Assembly (NCBI RefSeq): GCF_003015185.1
Contig: NZ_CP027860.1
Location: forward strand, 1,426,001 to 1,490,000
Direction of reading: 5' to 3'
Origin: Ahniella affigens
GTDB lineage: Bacteria; Pseudomonadota; Gammaproteobacteria; Xanthomonadales; Ahniellaceae
Length of the DNA stretch: 64,000 bases
Positions 17,882 to 25,800 of the stretch are shown in pieces. The position numbers and the translations under genes are program-made. Each line of letters opens with the position of its first letter. The first letter of the stretch is position 1. A model generated the notes under the pieces. It worked only from the letters and a program-made list of their open reading frames with translations, did no database searches and was not told the origin of the DNA.

Positions 17882-19912
17882 ATGGCTTGCGAAGGCGGTT
17901 GGTATTGGAGTGTCGTGTGTGATCTCGACGGCGTTGGCCGTCGTCGGCCCGCTGAGGTTGCGCGCGCTGGCGGTTTGTCGCGACCCTTGAGGTGCTGGTC
18001 GCTGACGCCTGTGTGCCGCCTACCAACGTGTTTGTTTCTATTACTGCTGGCGACCGCAGCGTGCGCCGCGTCCAACGATCCAGACACCAAGCGCCTTGAG
18101 CGCGTGCAGGTATCTGCGACCGCCTTGCCGACAACGGCGGCCTCGGCCAATCAACACATCACCATCCTGGGTCGCGAACAACTGGATGCCATGTTGGGCG
18201 CCAGCGTGGCCGAAGTGCTGTCGCGTCAAGCGGGTCTCAGCGTCGACCGAAGTCCGCGCAGCGGCGGCTATGGCGCACTCTATTTGCGGGGTGCGGATCC
18301 GAGTCACGTCGTGATTCTCGTCGACCATGTGCGCCAGAACGATCCGTTGTCGTCGCGCGGGAGCGCGGTCGACCTGAACAGTCTGTCGTGCGACGACGTG
18401 GAGCGCATCGAAATCGTGCGGGGCAATGCCAGCGTCGTCAACGCCGACGCCATGGCGGGATTGGTTCACATCTTCACCCGCCGACAACAGAATCGGTTTG
18501 CGGCGTACGCCGGGGGCGAGCGCTTGCGCGGTGCGCAGGCGGCATTTAGTTCGGACCAGTTCTGGCTCAGCTCAGGGTATCGCGAAGAGGGTGATCAGAA
18601 TCAGGGCTTCTACGAAACTCGCAGCGCCAATGCCGGCTGGGGCCAGACGTTTGCCGATACGAGGTTGTTCGATCAGGTTCGGGTTGAAGCCAGTGGGCGT
18701 TTTGCGGACAGCGACGCGCGTGGGTTTCCGGACGACAGTGGCGGCGAGCGGTTTGCCGTGCTGCGTGAGTTGGAGTCGCGCGACGGTCAAAATCACCAGT
18801 TCGCGATGCGCGCCGAAGCGGAGACACCCTGGGCAAATTGGGCCTTGCAACTTGCGACAGAGACGCGCCGCAGTGACGAGACCTCGCCCGGCGTCGCCCC
18901 CGGTGTCCGCGACGACTTTGGCCTGCCCGCCATTCAAACGCACACCAACTATCGCCGCGATGAGATGCAGCTCACTTATGGCCGCACGCTTAGTGAGGCT
19001 TGGTCAGTGACAGCCGGCGCATTGGCGCAGCGTGAACGCGGTCAGTTGGACAGTCTGATCGACCTGGGCTTCATGCTGCTGCCGGCCGAGTTCGAACGCA
19101 ATCGGCACACCGCAAGCGTATTTGGCGAGGCGCGCTGGCAGGCAGCCGCCTGGACGATTCAGGGCGGCGTTCGCCATGAGCAACTGGATGATGGCGATGC
19201 GATCACCCACCCGATGCTCGCGGTCCAGCAGCAGTTGGAACGTGGCTTGCGGTGGGGCGCGACGATTGCAAGCAGCGCCAAGCAACCGAGCTTCTATGCG
19301 CTCGCGCATCCGCTGGTGGGGGATCCCGGGTTGAAGGTCGAGCGGGCGGTTCATCGCGAGGTGTTCATCGGCAATGAGGTCGACACCGATCCGTCTCGGC
19401 AATCCGACGCGTGGTCATGGCGTCTGACTTGGTTCAGCGCGCGCTATCGCGACTTGATCGACATCGATTCCGGGCCGCCACCGCGACTCGTCAATCGCGC
19501 CAGAATCGAGTCCGATGGTCTGGAATGGCGCGTTGGCAAGCGTTGGACTGATCGCTGGCACAGTCAGTTCGAAGGCGCTTGGATGCAAGTCGAAGACCCG
19601 ATCGGCGGTGTGGCGTTGCGCCAGCGCCCAGAATTGCAATGGACGATCAGTACCCAATGGCAAGTCAGCGACCGCGCCGAGTTGAGCGCCACCCTGCACC
19701 ATGTGGGCAAGCGCTTCGATTCGGCCATTCCAACCGGTGATCGCTGGTTGTCGGCCGGGGAGCGGCTCGATCTCAGTTGGCGCCACCGATTGGGGCCGGC
19801 CGATGTTCGATTGACGCTCGACAACGCCTTGGGCGAGCGCTTTGAAGAGGCGATTGGCAACGACATCGATGGGCGTCGGCTTTGGTTGTCGGTGCAATGG
19901 GGGCGGCCATGA
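17882..19912 (+). CDS. TonB-dependent outer-membrane receptor (BtuB-like plug)
   Basis: Plug-plus-barrel receptor for TonB-driven uptake. Start uncertain: ATG 17882 has a strong GGGGGAG seven bases upstream and gives 676 residues, but leaves about 50 residues before the hydrophobic signal stretch 'CLFLLLLATAACA'; TTG 17987 or GTG 18011 would give a normal signal peptide. The plug shows 'ERVQVSATALPTTAAS', 'VAEVLSRQAGLSVDRSP', 'YLRGADPSHVVILVDHVRQN' and 'VERIEIVRGNASVVN', which is BtuB/CirA-like. The barrel ends 'LWLSVQWGRP', so the usual terminal aromatic residue is four residues from the end. First gene of a four-gene operon; its stop overlaps the next start (ATGA). Substrate unknown. Confidence 0.9.
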   Translation: MACEGGWYWSVVCDLDGVGRRRPAEVARAGGLSRPLRCWSLTPVCRLPTCLFLLLLATAACAASNDPDTKRLERVQVSATALPTTAASANQHITILGREQLDAMLGASVAEVLSRQAGLSVDRSPRSGGYGALYLRGADPSHVVILVDHVRQNDPLSSRGSAVDLNSLSCDDVERIEIVRGNASVVNADAMAGLVHIFTRRQQNRFAAYAGGERLRGAQAAFSSDQFWLSSGYREEGDQNQGFYETRSANAGWGQTFADTRLFDQVRVEASGRFADSDARGFPDDSGGERFAVLRELESRDGQNHQFAMRAEAETPWANWALQLATETRRSDETSPGVAPGVRDDFGLPAIQTHTNYRRDEMQLTYGRTLSEAWSVTAGALAQRERGQLDSLIDLGFMLLPAEFERNRHTASVFGEARWQAAAWTIQGGVRHEQLDDGDAITHPMLAVQQQLERGLRWGATIASSAKQPSFYALAHPLVGDPGLKVERAVHREVFIGNEVDTDPSRQSDAWSWRLTWFSARYRDLIDIDSGPPPRLVNRARIESDGLEWRVGKRWTDRWHSQFEGAWMQVEDPIGGVALRQRPELQWTISTQWQVSDRAELSATLHHVGKRFDSAIPTGDRWLSAGERLDLSWRHRLGPADVRLTLDNALGERFEEAIGNDIDGRRLWLSVQWGRP

Positions 19913-20631
19913 ATCGGGCGACATTCGAGTCGGTGCCGGAACCTTCGCCCGTGTCAACGTGGTGGCGTGCGATGTTGTTGTCCGTGACATTGCTGGGGGC
20001 GGTTCTCGTGCCGTTTGCACTCTGGGGCGACGCATTGGAACACGCCGCGCCGATGTGGCTGGCCAACCACCAGGGCCCGCTGTGGCTCGCTGCACTCGGC
20101 ATCTTGTTGTTGATTGCGGATGTACTGTTGCCGATTCCGAGCAGTGTCGTCGCGATGGCGTTGTGCTGGTCGCTTGGCCCCTGGCTTGGCGGGTGCTGTG
20201 TCGCCGTGGGTAGTTTCTTGTCCTTTGCGACCGGTTATGGCCTGGGTCGGATCGTCCCGGAACCAAGGCTTCGACGCTTTATCGGCGCGCGCGCATGGGA
20301 TCGTCTGCGCGATCGGGCTGGCCGCTCCGAGCTGTGGTGGATCGTGCTGTCGCGGCCACTTCCTGTGTTCGCTGAGTTGAGCGCGTTGCTTGCCGGGGTC
20401 TGGCGTTTGCCACTCATCAGCAGCCTGGGTGCGGCAGCCGCAGCCTCGTTGGGTCTTGGCGTCCTGTATGGCGGCAGCGCTTGGCTTGGCGCCCGGTCGC
20501 CCAGCACCTTGCTTAGCCTATTGCTTTTGTCCTGTCTGCCTACCGCGTTCTGGCTGCTGCACCGATGGTGGCTCTGGCGCGTTGCGGCAGGAGCGCATTC
20601 AACCGAAGTCCACACTGAGAGGTTGTCATGA
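19909..20631 (+). CDS. VTT/DedA-type integral membrane protein
   Basis: ATG 19909 overlaps the receptor stop, giving 240 residues; an upstream in-frame start at 19882 would lie within the receptor gene. Hydrophobic segments at about 22-42, 55-90, 97-120, 150-190 and 200-222, with 'LIADVLLPIPSSVVAMALC', 'GCCVAVGSFLSFATGYGLGR' and a conserved Arg in 'LSRPLPVFAEL', match the VTT (SNARE-associated/TVP38/DedA) fold. Members act as lipid scramblases or transport-associated membrane proteins; the substrate here is unknown. It overlaps both neighbours by four bases. Confidence 0.8.
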   Translation: MNRATFESVPEPSPVSTWWRAMLLSVTLLGAVLVPFALWGDALEHAAPMWLANHQGPLWLAALGILLLIADVLLPIPSSVVAMALCWSLGPWLGGCCVAVGSFLSFATGYGLGRIVPEPRLRRFIGARAWDRLRDRAGRSELWWIVLSRPLPVFAELSALLAGVWRLPLISSLGAAAAASLGLGVLYGGSAWLGARSPSTLLSLLLLSCLPTAFWLLHRWWLWRVAAGAHSTEVHTERLS

Positions 20632-21671
20632 TCAAGGTTCGTTGGCAGGTACCTGGTTCCATTACCGACGTGCAGCGACTGGTGCAGCAGGCGATCGACA
20701 TAGAGTTCGCAACCTTGCCGCCGTATCTGTACGCCAAGATGACGATTCTGCCGGGCAGCAATGCGCCCGCGGCGGCGCGCATGAATGGCATTGTGCAGCA
20801 GGAAATGATCCACATGTGCCTTGCGAGCAACATCATGAACGCGATTGGCGGCACGGTAGGCATCAATCCGCCGCGCTATCCAGGCCCGCTACCGGCTTCG
20901 GTGGGAGGCGATCTGATCGTGCATCTGCTGCCCTTCTCGATCGCCGCAATGGCTCAGGGGATGGCGATTGAGGAACCATCCGAACCGATCGATCCACCGG
21001 TACTGATGGCCATGGTCGAAGCGAAGATGCTCGATATGAGCATCACGATCGGCGAGTACTACCATCTGTTGGATCAGGCCTTGGCTGCGCTGCCGGCATC
21101 GGCATGGATTCCGAACCGGTTCCAGATCGACGACTCGCAGTTCTTTCCGGGCCAGTTGTTTGCGGTCAACAACTACGATGACGCCCACAAGGCCATCACG
21201 CAAATTGTGTCGGAAGGCGAGGGCACGCCGGTCAGCCCGGGTAGTCAGGGCAGTCCGCTGACGTTCGAGAATGAACTGGCGCACTACTATCGGTTCTGGG
21301 AAATGGAGCGCAATCAGGTCCTGGTCAAGGATCCGGGCAACCCAGTGGGTTACGCGTGGGCCGGCTCGCTTGGATTGGACTATGCGGCCGTCTACCCGGC
21401 GATCTCCGATCCGGAATTGCATGACTTCTCGCACGACTCCCCCGCTGCCCAGCAAGCGCAGGCCGAGTGCAACGCGGCGTACACGGCGATGGTCGATGCG
21501 CTGACCGCTGCCTTCAGTGGTGGCACCGGCGGCCTGGGGATTGCGGTTCGCGCAATGTTCGATTTGCGAATGGCCGCCATCAAGGCGCTGAATACGCCGC
21601 TCGCCAATCGCCAGGTTTCTGGTCCGGCATTTCTCTACACACCCATCACGACATCGGGAGTCACGCCATGA
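20628..21671 (+). CDS. Ferritin-like protein related to the C-terminal domain of VioB/RebD
   Basis: This 347-residue protein has a four-helix metal-binding pattern: Glu26 in 'DIEFATLPPYLYA', Glu59 and His62 in 'QQEMIHMCLASNIMNAIG', Glu143 in 'TIGEYYHLLDQAL', and Glu216/His219 in 'NELAHYYRFWEM' preceded by 'QIVSEGEGTPV'. That order and the 'QGEG...H-x-x-x-F' segment match, from memory, the ferritin-like domain (PF12902) forming the C-terminal part of VioB and RebD, the iminophenylpyruvate/IPA-imine dimerising enzymes of violacein and rebeccamycin biosynthesis. No signal peptide, so probably cytoplasmic. Probably a di-metal oxidase or oxygenase; the reaction is unknown. ATGA overlaps on both sides. 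Confidence 0.8.
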   Translation: MIKVRWQVPGSITDVQRLVQQAIDIEFATLPPYLYAKMTILPGSNAPAAARMNGIVQQEMIHMCLASNIMNAIGGTVGINPPRYPGPLPASVGGDLIVHLLPFSIAAMAQGMAIEEPSEPIDPPVLMAMVEAKMLDMSITIGEYYHLLDQALAALPASAWIPNRFQIDDSQFFPGQLFAVNNYDDAHKAITQIVSEGEGTPVSPGSQGSPLTFENELAHYYRFWEMERNQVLVKDPGNPVGYAWAGSLGLDYAAVYPAISDPELHDFSHDSPAAQQAQAECNAAYTAMVDALTAAFSGGTGGLGIAVRAMFDLRMAAIKALNTPLANRQVSGPAFLYTPITTSGVTP

Positions 21672-23590
21672 GCATCCTTGAGTTTCCGCGCGCCTATTTC
21701 CGCGGCGAGATCGCCTGGGACCCAGTCACCACGAACAACTATCCCTCCGGTCAGGCGCCGGCTGCGTACGACGAAACCGATTGCGACTCACTGATCAACA
21801 CCAATCGCGTCATGAGCTCGGCGCAGGTCAGCAGCTTCCGGACGGCCGCGATCAATGAGGTGGCCAGCAAAGGCAACTGGAATCCGGACGGCAGTTACCG
21901 GTGCCCGTTCTACAACACCTACGTGTCTGGAGCTGACTTGGGCGACGGGCTCGTCGTCACCGATGCCTTCACGAATGCACCGGTGATCTTTACCGGCATG
22001 CTCGTGGATTGCGAACCGTACGGCGCGTACTCGTCGCAGTTGTTTTTCGACGACATGAGCTTTGGCATTCTGGGTGGCTGCCGGATCTTCGGTAAGCGCG
22101 TCATCCGATTCAACGACCGCTTCATCAATTTTCAGGCGAATCCAAGCAACAACATGATCGCCGGCGTCGCTTCGGTGATGTGGCAGACCGTGTTTCCGAA
22201 GGATCAGGGATTGCATATAGATCCGTTCGACTCAGCGGTGCTGAAGCGCTTCCAGACCAAGATGACCGATCCGGATGTGCTCGGCGTGATGGTGCGCTTC
22301 GTTACGTATCGCACCGTCTATTACAACAACCCGACACTCGCGAATGGGTTGTCGTCACGCAATGCCGGCAAGGCATTCGAAGCGTTACTCAATGCGGGTG
22401 GCTTTCAGCCAAATCCCGCGCGCAGCAAGCTCGTTGGCACAGTCGGTCTATGGCGTCGAGGCGACTGCCCGACAGAGGCATCGGAGCGGGCACTGATCGC
22501 CACCTTCGCGACGATCCCCGGGCAATCGTCTGCAGCGAATGGTGGTCCAGTCGTCGCCACTGCATTTGCCCGCGCAACAGAGAAGGGGCTTGCGCTGGAT
22601 TTCTCGAACACGATTCCGTATTCAGACCGCGCCACCGACAAGTTCAATCTCGGCACCTTGACGATCACGGCAAGCGATCCGCCGCCTGCCGTCGCGGTAA
22701 CGCAGGTTGCAACGATCGACTACAGCCACTATGACCGTGCCGCGTTTGAGGCGACCTCGGGCATTATCGACATCCCGTTAAGCCCAGGCCAAATCGCGTT
22801 GCTGAATAACACGAATCTCGCCATTTCGGGCGGCGATGGCACGAGCTATCTGCAGGAGGATGTGTTGCGCGCGGTGCCGAACGCGGCGAATCTGTACATG
22901 GATCAGGGCCAGAACGCCAACTTGATCGTGCAGGTGTATCAGCGCGGCGCGCCGGCAGGATCGGGTGTGGCGGTAACGATGTCGGATATGAATTCCACGC
23001 AGAGCGGCGGATGGCGCCTGCTGACCAACGCGAATGGTCAGGTGAACTTTGCCTTGTCGGGCAGTCAGGCCGGCATTACCGGATGGGTGTTCCAGACGGG
23101 CGACAACCCAATGCTGCCGGTCGGCAATGTCTTTACACCACTGAACTACACCTACACGTATCAACGCGTGCTTCCGGCCGACGACAACATTGCGAGCCTC
23201 GCGCCAACGTGGATCAACACTTACAACTATGTGCTCGCAAACTGGCATGCGATGGCGCCGTGCATGGACAACTGGCTGCGGCTGGGCGATGAACAGCAGG
23301 TGCGCGCGTATGGCCCACTGATCAAGCGGCTGACGGATCCGGCGAATTTCGAGCTGTTCCGGTACATGCCCGTCACGCGCGATCTCACCGCTGGGCAACG
23401 GACGCTGCTGTACAACTTTCTGAATTCGTCGGGGACCGTTTCGGCAGAAACGGGTGGTGATGCCGGACCTGCGGTTGCGGCGAAGGCACTCGTTGAAGCA
23501 GCCCCCAAAGCCGCCGGCGCGACGATCGACTCACATCGATTGAGTCGTGCGATGCGCAGTGGCGGCGCGACCGAGGAGCCCGAATCCTGA
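21668..23590 (+). CDS. VioB/RebD N-terminal-region-like protein, encoded as a separate gene
   Basis: ATG 21668 overlaps the previous stop, giving 640 residues. It opens 'MSILEFPRAYFRG', nearly the same as the start of VioB as I remember it, and continues with 'FPKDQGLHIDPFDSAVLKRF', 'DPDVLGVMVRFVTY', 'VGLWRRGD', 'LDFSNTIPYSDRATDKFNLG', 'SYLQEDVLRAVPNAANLYMD', and near the end 'RYMPVTRDLTAGQRTLLYNF', each with a counterpart in VioB in the same order. VioB carries this region and the ferritin-like domain in one chain of about 1000 residues; here they are two genes in reversed order. No signal peptide. A strong terminator follows, making this the last gene of the operon. Confidence 0.72.
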   Translation: MSILEFPRAYFRGEIAWDPVTTNNYPSGQAPAAYDETDCDSLINTNRVMSSAQVSSFRTAAINEVASKGNWNPDGSYRCPFYNTYVSGADLGDGLVVTDAFTNAPVIFTGMLVDCEPYGAYSSQLFFDDMSFGILGGCRIFGKRVIRFNDRFINFQANPSNNMIAGVASVMWQTVFPKDQGLHIDPFDSAVLKRFQTKMTDPDVLGVMVRFVTYRTVYYNNPTLANGLSSRNAGKAFEALLNAGGFQPNPARSKLVGTVGLWRRGDCPTEASERALIATFATIPGQSSAANGGPVVATAFARATEKGLALDFSNTIPYSDRATDKFNLGTLTITASDPPPAVAVTQVATIDYSHYDRAAFEATSGIIDIPLSPGQIALLNNTNLAISGGDGTSYLQEDVLRAVPNAANLYMDQGQNANLIVQVYQRGAPAGSGVAVTMSDMNSTQSGGWRLLTNANGQVNFALSGSQAGITGWVFQTGDNPMLPVGNVFTPLNYTYTYQRVLPADDNIASLAPTWINTYNYVLANWHAMAPCMDNWLRLGDEQQVRAYGPLIKRLTDPANFELFRYMPVTRDLTAGQRTLLYNFLNSSGTVSAETGGDAGPAVAAKALVEAAPKAAGATIDSHRLSRAMRSGGATEEPES

Positions 23591-23617
23591 GTTGGGACAC
23601 GGTGTCCGTCACTTCGA

Positions 23618-23645
23618 AAAGCCCCCGATTTTTCGGGGGCTTTGT
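23618..23645 (+). terminator. Strong intrinsic terminator of the receptor/VioB-like operon
   Basis: AAAGCCCCCGA (23618-23628) pairs with TCGGGGGCTTT (23633-23643) around TTTT, 28 bases after the stop. The rest of the 318-base gap (23591-23908) before the next gene shows no coding sequence. Confidence 0.9.
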
Positions 23646-23908
23646 CGTTGCAGGAGGCGCCTCGCGGGTGGTCTGCCGCCCGGCCACGCCGGTCTGCGGG
23701 GCCCATCACGACACCGCATGTTGCAATGCGACGTGACCTTTGTTCGCATCTCACCATACGATGGCGTATTGATGAGATGGACGGGTCGAAAACAGGCCCT
23801 GGGATTAGCAGTAGCGGTGGCAATGGGGCAAGCCCGTACAAACGGGCAGCCAAGCAGTTCAACTCAACGTTGTTTGCGTTTACACATCACATTTCCTGGG
23901 AGGGAAAC

Positions 23909-24997
23909 ATGTTGTCTCGTCGTCTCGGTGGCCGCTCACGGCTGCTTGTTGGTCTTGCTGCGCTCGTGGTTGGCTCCTCTGCGGTTGCCAGTACCCTGAA
24001 TCAGAATGTGTCCTGGACGGTGGACCGCGCTGGTACCACGGCCAAATACCGCGTCGTGGCGTACGGCGATTCGATCTACGCCGGCTACAACACCTCGATC
24101 TCGAACGCCGCCAAGTACTCGGCGCCGACCGTTGATTCCGAATACCTGTCCGCGCTCTGGAATGCCGACATCGAGAGCATTCGCCGCGCCAAATCGGGCG
24201 CGGTGGCCTCGGACGTGTACAGCAACAAGATCGTCGCCGAAAAGTCATACATGCAAACGGCGAGCACGCGCGTGGTGACCTTCGAAATGTGCGGCAACGA
24301 CGGCCTGCAGGCACGCTCCGCCTTTAAGTCGCAAACCGGCACGTGCGATTACAGCGGCATGAACACGGCGCTGAACAACTGCAAGACGTATGTGGCCCAG
24401 GCGATGGACTACATCAATGCCAACGCCCATCCGAACACCAAGCTCAAAGTGATCAGCAATCTGTACTATCCGGGCTACAACGCGGACAATGTGCAGAGTT
24501 CCTGCAACGATCCGACGACGGGCGCAAAGGTCAACCTGCGCGACAAGTTCCTGCCATACCTGACCAAGATGAACTACTGGATGTGCGAGTACGCCCGCCA
24601 GAAGGGCTTCAAGTGTGGCGACAGCTTTGCCGAATACATGGGTGCGGATTACGACAGCAATAGCGATGGCCAGGTTGATTCGGCGGCATTGCGTTATGTG
24701 GCTGGCGACACCGAAGCCGCCTACGTGACGCGCATCACCAGCACGCTCAAGTCGACGCTCCGCGACGCCAATGTCAAGTACGTCAGTTCGTCGAGCAGCT
24801 ACGACTACATCCAGTCCGACGATACGCATCCAACCTATACGGGCGGTACGGTTTCGGCTGGCCTGTGGGGTGGCAGCACCGGCACGGGTGCACCGCGTTA
24901 CACCAGCTTCAGTGGTGGCAAGAGCCCGATCTGGAACAACTTCGGTCATGAGCGCATGGGTTGGACGATCTCGGTCTTCAATCCGGCGACACCGTAA
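23909..24997 (+). CDS. Secreted SGNH/GDSL-family hydrolase
   Basis: I place the start at ATG 23909 after 'GGGAGGG', giving 362 residues and a clear signal peptide (residues 1-28, ending 'SSAVAS'). The SGNH blocks are visible: nucleophile Ser55 in 'VVAYGDSIYAGYN', Asn130 in 'EMCGNDG', and the Asp-His pair in 'DDTHPTYTGG'. Family members are esterases, lipases or carbohydrate deacetylases; substrate unknown. Several cysteines (C128, 'GTCDY', 'NNCKTY', 'SSCND', 'WMCEY', 'FKCGD') suggest disulfides outside the cytoplasm. It has its own transcription unit after the terminator. Confidence 0.87.
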   Translation: MLSRRLGGRSRLLVGLAALVVGSSAVASTLNQNVSWTVDRAGTTAKYRVVAYGDSIYAGYNTSISNAAKYSAPTVDSEYLSALWNADIESIRRAKSGAVASDVYSNKIVAEKSYMQTASTRVVTFEMCGNDGLQARSAFKSQTGTCDYSGMNTALNNCKTYVAQAMDYINANAHPNTKLKVISNLYYPGYNADNVQSSCNDPTTGAKVNLRDKFLPYLTKMNYWMCEYARQKGFKCGDSFAEYMGADYDSNSDGQVDSAALRYVAGDTEAAYVTRITSTLKSTLRDANVKYVSSSSSYDYIQSDDTHPTYTGGTVSAGLWGGSTGTGAPRYTSFSGGKSPIWNNFGHERMGWTISVFNPATP

Positions 24998-25038
24998 CGA
25001 GTCGTCACCAAACCTGATTCCTGAACCAGGCGCCTGGC

Positions 25039-25737
25039 ATGTCTTCGGCAAGCAAACTCGAGCAGACCGACATGCCATCGCCCGTTCGGATCAGTCGGTC
25101 CCCAGAACCCAGCGGTGCTTGGCGCCGCTGGGTTTTTGGTTTGGGTCTGGTGGTGATTGGGCTTGGCGTATTGGTGGCCCTAGAGGCTTCGAAGCCGAAG
25201 GCTTTTGGCACGGGTCAAGACCTGGGCGCGGTCAATTCGGAAGCCGATACAACGCGAACGTTGCCGGTGGCGCAGCTCAGCGAGCTCAAGGCCTTGCCAC
25301 GAGGTATGCGTCAGGTCGTGTCCGATCCCGCCGCCGCCACGGCAATGCCTGAACCCGAGCTGCCGAGTCATGATCCAAATGATCTGGCCACGTACCTGAA
25401 ACCGGGAGATCCTTTGCCGACGACAGGTGAGTTGATTCAGGCTCTGAATGACGCGGGCATCCATGAGGGGATCGCGGCATTCAATCCACCTGGCACCAGT
25501 CCGCCGATGGCGGGTCTGAAGGTGCCAGATGATTTCTTGTTGCCGCCCGGCTATGTGCGACACCATCAGGTGACTGACCAGGGCGAACCGATTGACCCGA
25601 TTCTGATGTTCGCGCCGGACTTCGAATTTTTCGACGAGCACGGCAACCCCGTTGCTATTCCCGAGAGTCGCGTCGTCCCGCCAGAGCTGGCGCCGCCTGG
25701 ATTGCCGCTCGAAACCATCACGATTCCTGATCCGTGA
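25039..25737 (+). CDS. Unknown membrane-anchored protein
   Basis: A 232-residue protein with one transmembrane helix (residues 31-47, 'VFGLGLVVIGLGVLVAL'), a short cytoplasmic N-terminus and a Pro-rich extracytoplasmic part containing 'FLLPPGYVRHHQVTDQGEPI' and 'PILMFAPDFEFFDEHGNPV'. I recognise no domain. ATG 25072 is an alternative start that keeps the helix. It lies 42 bases after the SGNH gene and 64 before the Lnt-like gene, so it may be cotranscribed with the latter. Confidence 0.7.
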   Translation: MSSASKLEQTDMPSPVRISRSPEPSGAWRRWVFGLGLVVIGLGVLVALEASKPKAFGTGQDLGAVNSEADTTRTLPVAQLSELKALPRGMRQVVSDPAAATAMPEPELPSHDPNDLATYLKPGDPLPTTGELIQALNDAGIHEGIAAFNPPGTSPPMAGLKVPDDFLLPPGYVRHHQVTDQGEPIDPILMFAPDFEFFDEHGNPVAIPESRVVPPELAPPGLPLETITIPDP

Positions 25738-25800
25738 TGTCCACCGATCGTTTTGTCAGCAGCCAACATCTGGTTGCTGGACCGGTATTGACTGAGTAAT

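Noticed and set aside
17820-18010. Possible cobalamin, TPP or manganese riboswitch before the TonB receptor
   Set aside because: There is a hairpin and a 'TTGGGGGAG' stretch, but no B12 box, no paired TPP motifs and no convincing manganese-sensor loops. A covariance-model search (Infernal/Rfam) would decide.
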